Below, one piece after another: positions 10,506-20,335 of a stretch of DNA of 64,000 bases (the stretch's first letter is position 1; each line of letters starts with the position of its first letter). Under the pieces are notes generated by a model that made no database searches, was not told the origin of the DNA, and was given only the letters and a program-made list of their open reading frames with translations. The position numbers and the translations under genes are program-made. The stretch comes from Cryphonectria parasitica EP155. Its lineage: Eukaryota > Ascomycota > Sordariomycetes > Diaporthales > Cryphonectriaceae. Location: the NCBI RefSeq assembly GCF_011745365.1, contig NW_024468916.1:2215630-2279629 (forward strand). Reading direction: 5' to 3'.

Positions 10506-12774
10506 ATGTCTGGAGCCAACAAGCACATGGGCGCCTGGCGCACCCCTCTCCCTACTCGGGCTAACGGCTCACATCCTCACCATGAGCAGCAACCTCCTCG
10601 CCATTACAACAACCCCGGTGGCTACATGCCCAACGGCGGTGTTCCCCCCCAGACCGTCCCTGCCCCTGGAGCCGTTCCTCTCCTCCCCCAACCAGGGCCG
10701 TATCATCGACACTGGATCTATTCGTATCCTCTGCGTCGCCGATGTTCGAGGTAAGTCCACGTGCCTACTCATCAAATCCAGTCTCAGTGGGGTGCCGTAC
10801 CGATTTGCTGATCTCACCCGTCCCCTTGCCTTCAATAGGTCACCTGCGGTCCTTTAACGAGCTCGCGAGGAAGGCGCAGGCCAACTATGTCATTCATACC
10901 GGCGACTTCGGTTTCTACGACGAATCCTCCTTGGAACGCATTGCGGAGAAGTGAGTTGGGAGCGAACCAAAAGAGATGCAGAATAGTATCTGGGTATGTG
11001 GCTGATAAGAATTGTGTTGGATAGGACCCTGAAGCATGTGGCCCAGTACTCCCCTCTTATAACTGAAGAGGTGAAGAAGGGAATTGCGAACGGCGGGCCT
11101 GGCTCTGTCAAGCAGCGATACAGGCCCGAGCAGCTGCCTCTCTCGGAGCTGCCTATGTTTGTCACCCCAAACCAAGGCAACCCAGCCTATGAGCTCGAGA
11201 TTCCCGTCTACACTGTCTGGGGCGCCTGCGAAGATGTACGAGTGTTGGAGAAGTTCCGTTCTAGGGAGTACCGAGTCAAGAACCTTCACATTATCGACGA
11301 GGCGCAGTCCATGCTACTCGAGGTGGCCGGTGTCAAGCTGAGGCTGCTCGGCCTTGGAGGCGCAGTTGTCATGCACAAGCTGTTCGACAATGGCGAGGGC
11401 CGGACGACCATCGCGGGTGGCCAGGGTACCATGTGGACTACATTGCTACAGATGGGTGAGCTGGTCGATACGGCCAACAGGGTGTACGATCCGACCGAGA
11501 CACGCGTCTTTGTCACTCATGCCTCCCCCGCCCGCGAGGGCATTCTGAACCAGCTCTCTGTCAACCTGAAGGCCGACTTCTCCATATCCGCTGGCCTGCA
11601 TTTCCGGTATGGCAGCTCCTACAACGAGTTCAGTGTCAACCCCACACTTGATCACTACCGTGGAAAGCTGGCTGCTAGCAAGGCATCCTTCAACGACGTG
11701 TGGGAGACGGTCAAGGCAGAGGTGGAACCTGCCATCCAACAGAACGAGGCGCAGCAGAGCCTGCTGAAGAACGCACTGGGTGTGGTGGAGAAGATGCCTT
11801 CCCAGGCTGGTAGTGGGAACCCCTTCGGCGGCGCACATGGCGGTACGCCGGCCTTGGGACAGGTCGACGAGAGCGCATTCAAGAATATGTGGAACTTCAA
11901 CTTGGCGGATGCTGCCTTCGGCTGGCTGGTGCTGGAGATACAGGACGGCCGGATCGGGACGGAAATGAAGGCTCAGGGCTTCAACTTCTCCCACCGCGGC
12001 GCAAAGCAGCAACCAATGTCCGCGACAGCCGCACCACCCGTTGCTGCCACAGCATCGTCCGCACCTGTTCCGACACCCGCGCCCCAGCGACAGCCGTCCG
12101 AAAAGCCGGCCAAACAATCACCAGCTCCTGCTCAGGCGAAACCTACAACCCCAGCACCTGATACCAACACGAAGGAGAACGAGAAGCCCACCGGCGCCAA
12201 TGGGAACGCTCACGGCCCTGAGGGCGCCGCACCATCTCCAGCGCCACCAAAGGCCAGCGACATCATTGGATTATTCGTTATGAATGCCTCGTCTGTATCA
12301 GACGAGGAACTCCGGAAGCTGTTCGCACCGGAGGATCAGCCCAAGGTTGTGGAGGTGATTAAGTGGGGCCAAGCCAACAAGGTGGTGCAGTTCAAGACCA
12401 CGGACGACCGAGATGGTGCGCTGGAGCGACTGTCGGAGGAGCATAAGACGGGAGGCGACCGATCCAAGCCTCTATTCAAGCTCTTCACACCTCGCGCCAG
12501 GGACTTCACCGGCCGAACTGGTAACGCAGGCACATGGGGTAGCAGCCGGGGTGCAGCATCAAGCACTGGCCGCGGAAGTGGTTACCAGAGCAGCGGCGCC
12601 GGTGGCACAGCGTCTGATAGTGAGGGAGCTGGCCGCCGTGGCGGTCGTGGCGCTCGCGGACGGGGAGGTGAACGCGGCGGGCGGGGTCGAGGCCGGGGTG
12701 GCGGGGGGCTGAAGGGCGAAGGTGGCAATGGCTCGCCTGCGCCACCCGCTGCAGCATCCACTGCTGAATCCTAA
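10506..12774 (+). CDS. DUF2433 metallo-dependent phosphatase-like protein with RGG tail; apparent one-base frameshift in exon 1
   Basis: Exons 10506-10750, 10839-10950 and 11025-12774; about 701 residues if the frame is continuous. The first 61 codons read in one frame (MSGANKHMGAWRTPLP to PGAVPLLP). The core then continues in another frame (NQGRIIDTGSIRILCVADVRG), and the switch is explained by one extra C in the C5 run at 10685-10689. Both introns have good donors (GTAAGT, GTGAGT). The core resembles calcineurin-like phosphoesterases with altered motifs: ADVRG, HTGDFGFYD, WGACED in place of GNH(D/E), and THASP. A Pro/Ala-rich linker follows, then a segment near 12260-12500 that could be RRM-like, and a Gly/Arg-rich RGG tail suggesting RNA binding. 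An alternative start at 10582 would avoid the frameshift but lose the first 25 codons. Enzyme activity is unproven. Confidence 0.75.
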
Positions 12775-13753
12775 ATAACCCCCTTTGTGGCGTCGCAGCA
12801 TACTCTTGGAGGCATGGAAAGGGGGGTGGAGGACATAATTTCCCGCGGTTGGGTTGTATCTGGCACGCAATGCTGGCGGCCCTCGTCCATCCGCTGTATT
12901 ACACTTTTTGGGCGGTGGGCCTGATGTGCATCGGAAAGCGTGATCTCTGACTACAACACTCCATCTTCGACTTGCCGACAAAAGAACCATCACCGTCTCA
13001 TAGTTTAGATCAGGACAGGCTTTCTTCTATTTGTCTTAGAATCAGGCTCGGGGGGAACGCTGGTTTGCGTGAGAGGCAGGCGGGGGGCGTGTTGCGTTAC
13101 TTCTTGCCTTTCTTTTTTGAGGTTCTTCTCTCTCACACCCTTTCTCCAATCACATAGTAGCTTTGAGCAAAGTATTTTTTTTCTCTCTCTCTTCAAAGGT
13201 CGTGTTCTTGTTAGGTTTCCGGGTAAAAGAAAGAAAAAAGAATATCACTTGACGCGTTTTTATTTCTTATTATTTAGGGTTGCTTGTACCAGATACTGTT
13301 TTCTACTGTATGTTTTCTCATGGACACGATATTGATGATGAATAGATAGAGGTTTAAGAGGAGAGGAGTATTGATTAGGTGGCTCATTTGATGAATGCTG
13401 TCTTTCTATTTATTACCCCTAGTTTGAGTGCAATAGAAGCAGTCTACTAAACAAGCTCTGTGTAGCGGTCACCCGTAGTGGACGATGAAGGGGTGGACAT
13501 CGCGTTTGAAAGAGGAGGAAAGTAGAGAGAGTAGAGACAAAGACCATGCTCAATGTTATATGTACAACATCACAGCTAGGACATGAGCTCACCTGCGTAC
13601 TTGGGTGGGTATTTCGCAAGGAGGACTGTCCCGAACAGGAGGTGAGGGGTTGCAAAATGGATGGCGGAGTGATCTCATTGATTCTTTTTTATCTTCATTT
13701 CACCTTTCTATTTTCTTTATTTGAATTTCCAGGGGATGTGGTCCACATCCTCT
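12775..13753. other. Convergent intergenic region
   Basis: Lies between the ends of the DUF2433 gene (+) and COQ5 (-). It is T-rich around 13100-13350 and should hold both polyadenylation regions. I see no gene. Confidence 0.5.
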
Positions 13754-14872
13754 TTACTTATCCAGAGGCTTCATGCCTCGATGTATGGCCGCCACACCAC
13801 CAGTCAAGTCCTCCCAGCCGTCGCCACCCACGACGAAGCCCGCGGCGAGGATCATGTCGCGGAATTCCTCCTGGCTGGGAAAGCGCTCGATGCTCTCGAC
13901 CAGGTACTGGTAGCTGTCGCGGTCGCCGGCGACGATCTGGCCGATGAGGGGGATGGCGCCGAAGCTCCAGCGCTTGTAGACGGCGTTGAAGAGCGGGTAC
14001 TTGTCGACCTTTGAGAACTCAAGCACGGCGAGAACGCCGCCTGGCTTCAGGACGCGGTAGGCTTCGGCGAGAGCCAAGGGGATATTGCTGAAGTTGCGGA
14101 TGCCGAAGGCGACGGTGTACAGGTCGACGGAAGCATCGGGGACGCCAGCGGAGCGGAGGTCCTCGGCGTTGGCCTCGAGGAAGGAGAGGGCGGCCTGTTG
14201 GGAGGCTGGGAGGGCGAGGGAGCGCTGCCGGCCTACGGCCAGCATGGAAGGGTTGATGTCGGAGATGGTCACGTGCACGTCGGGGTTGGCGTTGAGGTTG
14301 TGGGCGTGAGCGAGGTGGCGGAAGGCGATGTCGCCGGTGCCGCCGGCTATGTCGAGGATGTGCTGGGGGGGTGGAGGCGTGTTGGGCGGGTGGGCGCCTG
14401 GGTTGAGGGTTGAGACGTAGTGATCTCTGTTTGGAGGAGACACGAAAGAGGTGAGCGACAACGATCGGAGAAAGGCAAATATGGGGAGAGAAAGAGAGAG
14501 AGAGAGAAAGAGAAGGTAGACTGGTGCTAATGCTGCTGCTGCTTACTTCCATATCCGGTGCCAACCAAAGGACATCAGGTCATTCATACGGTCGTACGTC
14601 TCGGCGACGCTGCTGAATACCTCGGCCACGCGTTGTGTCTTCTCTGACTCGGTTACTGTCTTGAAGCCAAAGTGAGTCTCGCGATCTGCCCTGCTCGCGC
14701 TTGTTCCCCCATTGCCGCCGCCGCTCGTCGTCGAACTTGTCGTCGTCGCCGCCCCGTCGCGCGCCGCGTCTGTCGTCGAGAACGTTCGCAAGCATGGTAT
14801 TATAGACCTCCTCTGTGGTGCAGACCGCATACACCGCGCCCCCGCCCTCAATATATGTCTTGGTGTAGACAT
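13754..14872 (-). CDS. COQ5: COQ5: mitochondrial 2-methoxy-6-polyprenyl-1,4-benzoquinol methylase
   Basis: Two exons, 14547-14872 and 13754-14426, joined in phase to give 332 residues. The enzyme carries out the C-methylation step of ubiquinone synthesis in the mitochondrial matrix, as part of the CoQ synthome. The N-terminus is rich in Arg and Ser ([17 protein letters not shown]), a mitochondrial targeting peptide. UbiE/COQ5 family signatures are present: [17 protein letters not shown] across the exon junction, SAM motif [30 protein letters not shown] and [16 protein letters not shown]. The intron of 120 bp has a clean GTAAG donor and CAG acceptor. Length matches fungal COQ5. The 49-residue membrane ORF at 15116-15265 lies just upstream on the same strand and could share its transcript. 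Confidence 0.95.
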
Positions 14873-15115
14873 TGTGAGCAGGACAAGGTTCGATTGACTG
14901 CCGACAACCGCTGAGAAGTCTTGGGTGAAGATGGGGAAGAATGGGTTATGATGAACGTCGAGACCGGGGGAGGTTCCTTTTCGACAGGGAGATAGAATTC
15001 CTCGGACGAGACAGCAGGGGTACCCCTGCTGCCGAGCTCGGCGCCGATGCTAGCCTAGGTGAGTTTGAACTTGTTGTTTGGCCAGACGGCGGCCGTTCTT
15101 GCCTTAACTGCCGCC

Positions 15116-15265
15116 TTAGACCTCTTCACGGTGCGCCGCCTCCTTGGACTGTACCATCGCCCGCGTGAATTCGCCGACCCACTTGCGCGCCTGGTAGGCG
15201 GCGAACGCAATGAAGAGGAGGGTGAGAGTGATTGCGAGAAAGATGGCAAGGTTAGCGTCGGGCAT
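15116..15265 (-). CDS. Unrecognised 49-residue single-pass membrane protein
   Basis: An ATG with A at -3 opens 49 codons ending in TAA. Residues 6-24 form one strongly hydrophobic helix (LAIFLAITLTLLFIAFAAY). Then comes a basic and amphipathic tail (QARKWVGEF ... KEAAHREEV). Roughly four fifths of third codon positions are G or C and preferred fungal codons (CTC, GCC, ATC, AAG) dominate, as in neighbouring real genes. I do not recognise the family. It sits 243 nt upstream of the COQ5 start on the same strand, so it is either a separate small gene or a long upstream ORF in the COQ5 leader. The size and topology resemble small subunits of mitochondrial or ER membrane complexes, but that is inference. 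An overlapping frame at 15055-15510 on the same strand lacks these properties. Confidence 0.55.
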   Translation of the reverse strand: MPDANLAIFLAITLTLLFIAFAAYQARKWVGEFTRAMVQSKEAAHREEV

Positions 15266-16008
15266 GATTCGCCGCTGGTCGCTGGACGGACTAGGACGGG
15301 AAGCTTTGTACAGGAGGAGTCGAGGAGCCGAGATGTTGGCCTGGCTGGTCCTCGTTGCCCGGTAGGAGGTTGAGAAGACGGAGACGTGCTTAGGTATGCG
15401 TTCAGGTAATCTATTGATAGGGGCAAGATGGACGCGGCGGACAATCTTGGGCAGCTCGTAGGATGGTGCGAGGTAAGTGGAAGGATAGCAGAAGAATATC
15501 TGATATCCAATGTTTATGCTCTGGCTGTGGGAGAAAGTTTTAGGTCAGACACCTCAGGCCTTGCAGACTTTCAATGCTGAAAAAACCGTGGGCAAGCTAA
15601 GTAAATTCAGTCCCAAGACGACACATAGTTCTGCTCCTGTAAAATGGTCGCTCGTTGTCAGCTGAAGTTCACAGCTTAGACAAACTTTGGAGTTTGAATG
15701 CCTAGGATGTTTGATTCACTTACTTTTGATAGCAAGTGCAGGCCAGTAGGCTACAGTGTCAAAAGAGCTATCATTGTTCAGTTTTATGTTTGATATATGT
15801 CTACTATTGATACTGACCCCTTTCTTATCTCTAAAGACTGCAAGTTGCTCATGCCCCCATGAATCGTAGACGTAAACTTCGGTGGTTTTCTGGGAATCAC
15901 CAGACAAACGAACCTTCCCATGGCCTTTGCGTCCATTGAAGGATCCTATGTGAGAAGCCAGAATATCGTAAGAGACATGAATGACAACCACAGGATGTCA
16001 TAAACTCT
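15266..16008. other. Intergenic region between the small membrane ORF and BCKDH E1 alpha
   Basis: 15540-15990 is AT-richer than its surroundings. A 91-codon frame on the minus strand (15716-15991) has poor codon bias and no recognisable domain, so I do not call it. The region should hold the E1 alpha terminator and the promoter of the COQ5-side transcript. Confidence 0.45.
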
Positions 16009-17486
16009 TTATTTCAAACTATCTTTACCACCATCAAAGTCATTCACATCATATTCATCCGGGTACCTCTCAATGAGGTCCCTGAGCTCTGCCATCTGAC
16101 CCTTGATCTCTGGCGTAAGCTCCTCATATACATCTTCAAACATGGTCCTGATGGGCGGCTTCTTTTCCTTCTCGGCCTCCTGGAACGCCTTCAACAGATC
16201 TCTCCTGATTCCCTCCCTGGCCTCCTTCTCCTTGGCCTCATCCCATATCCCCTTGGCCTCCATCCATTTCCGCAGACGCGAGATCGGGTTGTCCCGCCTC
16301 TTCCACTCCTCAACCTCCACCCTCGCACGGTACGCAAAGGAATCGTCACTCGTGCTATGGTGGCCGACACGATATGTCAACGCCTCGATCAGCACGGGCC
16401 TGCCACCATCCTGCAGAGCCATCTCCCTCGCCCGCTTGGTGGCCTCACGAATCGCCCATATGTCGTTCCCGTCCACACGTACCGTCTCGATACCGTACCC
16501 CACGCCCCTCGAGGCGATCCCGTCGCCGCGGTATTGCTCGAGCACCGGGGTGGAGATGCTGTAGCCATTGTTGCGGCAGATGAAGATGACGGGGCAGGAC
16601 CTGGTCGCGGCGATGTTCAGGGCTGCGTGGAAGTCACCCTCGGAAGCGGCACCCTCGCCAAAGTAGACAACGGCTACGCGGGGTGGGACGGAGGAGGGGT
16701 TGTGTAGGTGCTGCATCTTGAGCGCGTACGCAGCACCAGAGGCATGTGGGATCTGCGTTGCGAGGGGAGACGAGATGGTATGCTGTTCGTAAAAGAGGTT
16801 CAGCTTACACATGTACCGTAGTAAGACATCTTGTGCACTTCCTTGATTAGGTCCTTTTGTCATAGGGCCGGACGGGTACGTACAATGTTCAACTCCCTAC
16901 TTCCATAATGCACAGGCATGTTCCTGCCCTTACCCGGGTCCTTCTTGTTGGCAAACAGCTGGTTCATGAAATCTCTTGGTGTAAAACCCCTTTGTGCAAA
17001 GACGCCCTGCTCACGATACTGGCAGAAGACAACGTCCTCCTTTGCCAGGGCGCTCGCGGACCCGACGGTCACGGCCTCCTCCCCAGCTGATACCATGTAA
17101 AAGCTGATGCGGCCCTGGCGCTGGGAATCGAACATGATGATGTCCATAATAGACACTAGCAGCATGTGCCGGTAGAGCTTGATGACCTCCTCGTCGGAAA
17201 GGTCGGGCTTAAAGGAGGAGTCCACGACGTGCCCGTTCTGGTCAACGGCGCGGTAGGTGGGCATGGCCTCGTGCGAGGCGGGCTGTTCGAAGGAGAGGGC
17301 ATTGGTGAAGGCAGATTTGACGGCGCCGGGAAACTGGACGTATTTCGAGTCAGGGCGTTGTGAAAGCGAGCCTGCGAGGCGGTGGGTCGCGAGAGGGGTG
17401 AAAGCGATGGCAGTGCCTCTCGACGGTAGGAGGAGGCTTGGTCCTCGAAGCGAGGGTGCGAGGCCTGGGAAGCGGCGGATCTTCAT
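16009..17486 (-). CDS. Branched-chain 2-oxoacid dehydrogenase E1 alpha subunit, mitochondrial
   Basis: Two exons, 16884-17486 and 16009-16782, giving 458 residues. The E1 alpha/beta heterotetramer decarboxylates the 2-oxoacids from Val, Leu and Ile using thiamine diphosphate, feeding the matrix BCKDH complex. The N-terminus (MKIRRFPGLAPSLRG, Arg/Ser-rich) is a mitochondrial presequence; an ATG 19 codons upstream (17543) is possible but weakens it. The ThDP motif is GEGAASEGDFH to CRNNGYSIST. The loop YRVGHHSTSDDSFAYR carries the conserved serine positions phosphorylated by BCKDH kinase in animals. YREQGVFAQRGF and HYGSRELNIHTISSPLATQIP are also typical of E1 alpha. The intron of 101 bp has a GTACGT donor. 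The sequence is complete with no missing residues that I can see. Confidence 0.95.
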
Positions 17487-18975
17487 GGTGGTGAGGCCTC
17501 GAGTGAACGGACGGAAAAGATAGCACGGCTCGTCGGAGTCCAAGTCGAGGTCAAGGCTATAGACACATGTTGTAAAGGCTCTCGAGTCTATAAACCCTCT
17601 CCAAGGGGGGAAAGAAGGATGTTTGTTGTCCTACGGCATTGTCGCTGTTCAGATTGAGCCGCAGGCTGTGAAACCCGACGTCATCTAAGGCCGATAGAAA
17701 CCGCTGCGCATGCTCTCTCATTGCGGATCGGACGCTGACCCTGTTGGGTGGTGATCAGGCATTGTCATGGATTATTTGACGGTCAGTGCCTTGCCCATTG
17801 TGCGAAATTACCAGTTATGGTATTTTGAATTATAGAAAGGTGCGAATCCACGCAGGATCACCGGCCGAGAGAGAAAACAGCCAGAAAATACCCGATGTCG
17901 GACCGAAGCCTAGGTACGTAACATAACATGAAGCTCAACGGCTTATAAAGCTAAACTCCGACAGACAGAAAAATACCCTTCTAGTTCCAGCTCTTGTGCT
18001 AACTTATAGACTGGTGGTGATCAGGAAATGGCGCTGCGCACATGATGGCCGACCTTCTTTCTTCCTGTCTTGTTTCACCTGCCAACCCAAACCTCCAGCC
18101 TCTCTGGCTCTTGACCGCTGGTACCATGCAGGGTCCAATGAAGACACCACCGTCCGCCCCGCCCCGCCGTGACTGTCCACCAAAGTCCACATTGAGAATT
18201 TGGTGCATGCCTTCATGCCCAACTTGCGATACGTGGCGTTATATGACAAGAGGAAACGCACCCAGTTGCTGCAAGACCAAAGGACAAAAAAAAAATACGT
18301 GTGGGGGGGAGCTTGAGGGGGATTGTTAGTGGAGAGGGAGAACCATCTACGGAGTACGGGATGAAAACAGCAAGAATCTGTGTCGCAGGTCGTGAATGAA
18401 CGGACATGGATTGGTGGTGGCGTCAATAAGACAAGACCGGGATGAATGCGATAGCGTTTGAATGGGCAGAAGTGACGCCAGGGGATGATAGATAGAATCA
18501 GGAGGGGCTAAGTGCAGTGCCATTCGGTTTCCCCCGCCAGACCTGCTGGGACAAGGCCCCTAAACCAGGGCACAGGGCACAGGGCTCCCTGCAGCCTGGC
18601 ACCCTGGGCCGTAGCCGCCTGCACCGCAAACCATGAGACCCAGACCCCAGGCCTGCCAGGCGGTTCAGGACCTGGCGAGGGGGGTAGTTTGGTCCAGCCA
18701 GACAGTGGGCCTACCTGGTACCACACAATAGATGGTGCAGCACTGCGTAGGACGGACTGCATTGGTACTGTACAAGTCCGGAGTCTGTAGTAATCAGGTC
18801 CCAAACCTCATCTCGATTGCATCTGTTCCCCCAACGGACGACCATCCGTCCTTTTTCCACCCTTCGAGCCTCCCCACGACAGCCACCAGGCGAATCACGA
18901 TAGTGACACCTCCCCCCCCCCTCTCCGCAGATAAAGAACGATCCGCTGTCGCCATCCCTCATGGCGGCATAACTC

Positions 18976-19491
18976 ATGGCAGAACGAAGTACCACACACG
19001 GCCACTGGAACCAGCGCTCGTCGACGTCCACGTCCGCGTCCACATCAGCTCAGGCTCAGGCTGTTGAACTTGGCCCTGAACGCACAGCGCCTTCCTCGTC
19101 CTACACATCCCCATCCTCGCCCCGCTCGTCCTTGTCGCTATCACAAGCACAGTCCAAGTCCCAGTCCCAGTCACTACCCGACTCGACGCAGACGACCTCC
19201 TCCTCGAACGCGATCTCCTCCCACTCCTCCGTTCCCAACCCGTACGGGCAACAGCATCCGCACGCAGGCGCTGCGACTGATCAAGGTCAAGCCGCGGCTA
19301 TAGGAAGTAGAAGAACCGCGCCTGGTCCAAACATCAATTATACAAACCCGCTAGGCTCAACCCGACGAGCTCCTTCCTCTTCCCCCTCCTCCTCCTCCTC
19401 GTCCCTCACCTCCTTCCCGTTGTCCTCTGCTGCTGCTGCTGCTGCCACAACCGCAGCAATCGACTCCAATAGACCACCAAGGTACATATGA
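18976..19491 (+). CDS. Doubtful Ser-rich low-complexity ORF upstream of UFD4
   Basis: 171 codons dominated by Ser, Thr, Gln and Ala, with no domain. The frame stays open because the sequence is made of TCC, TCG, CAG and GCT-type runs. It may be an upstream ORF in the UFD4 leader, or a first exon ending at the donor-like GTACAT at 19482, for which I found no convincing partner exon. It contains one less repetitive patch (APGPNINYTNPLGSTRRAP), which is why I keep it. Confidence 0.2.
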   Translation: MAERSTTHGHWNQRSSTSTSASTSAQAQAVELGPERTAPSSSYTSPSSPRSSLSLSQAQSKSQSQSLPDSTQTTSSSNAISSHSSVPNPYGQQHPHAGAATDQGQAAAIGSRRTAPGPNINYTNPLGSTRRAPSSSPSSSSSSLTSFPLSSAAAAAATTAAIDSNRPPRYI

Positions 19492-19702
19492 ATTTACTTC
19501 CCTATATATTCTCTGGCACCTCCTTTACGACCGCACCGCTTGTACCCCTCTTGTCACCTCGAGGTAGGGAGACATCACAAGCCTGCTCAGGCACGCGTCC
19601 GTTATTACCCCCCTCCCATGTAGTATCCTTGCCATCAAGCAGCCTACATCTCCTTCATCCCTGGTTGTCCTTCATGTGTGGAATTGTCAAGAGCCTTCTC
19701 AG

Positions 19703-19719
19703 CCCCCCCCCCCCCCCCC
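19703..19719 (+). repeat. C17 homopolymer
   Basis: Run of 17 C followed by an A-rich stretch (AAAACAAAAAA) in the presumed UFD4 leader. The exact length is likely to be unreliable in the assembly. Confidence 0.9.
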
Positions 19720-20335
19720 AAAACAAAAAAGCACATTCTCGATCCAGTCCACTTCAGACCTGTTCCCCCTCTGCCAGATTGCAACCCTTCAGATCCAAGA
19801 AGGAGTCTCGGGGTAGTCTCTTGTCTCTGCCAGGGATCAGCCCCAGTTTATCAGGCAATTTTCGAGATCAGATCGACTTGTGGTTGGTGGTTGTGCTTGC
19901 TGAGACTGGTGACTACTTCTGGGCTCGACCTTCCGTCATCCAGCAGGGACCTGCTGGGGTTTGGGGAATTTTGGGGCCATCAACCTCCACCACATAAACC
20001 AGCACCACCAAACAGCAACTACAACCACACACACAAACACAAGCACCGACTTTATCAGCTCCTACCCACCAACACCAACACCAATACTCACTGCCAACTA
20101 AGCCTCCACCTCTGTGGTGGTTCCGCTTTGAGACCCAACCCCTCCAGCGATAACGTCAATCAGTTGGCCATCTTCGTTTACATTCGCCCATCTTCTACGT
20201 TGCCATTCTTTCTGTCTTCCCAATCTCGTCACGACACCTTCTCTCTGATCTCTTTCCCCCATTAACACGGCTGCCTGTTCCACGGACAGTCACAAGTCTT
20301 CCATCGAATGATGAGACCAGTGGGCACATTTACTC

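Larger units (their letters stand above)
17487..20335. other. Long intergenic region and probable leader of UFD4
   Basis: Divergent promoter region between BCKDH E1 alpha and UFD4. 17550-18900 shows no coding signal. From about 18840 the plus strand becomes rich in C, T and CA repeats and stays so up to the UFD4 ATG, consistent with a long leader. It includes a Ser-rich open frame (18976-19491, listed separately) and a C17 run at 19703-19719. Confidence 0.45.

Noticed and set aside
15055..15510. 151-codon minus-strand frame overlapping the small membrane ORF
   Set aside because: Different frame from the 49-residue ORF; Ser/Pro/Arg-rich chance frame without codon bias.
15716..15991. 91-codon minus-strand frame below BCKDH E1 alpha
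   Set aside because: AT-rich with poor codon bias, lies in the expected terminator region; no recognisable family.
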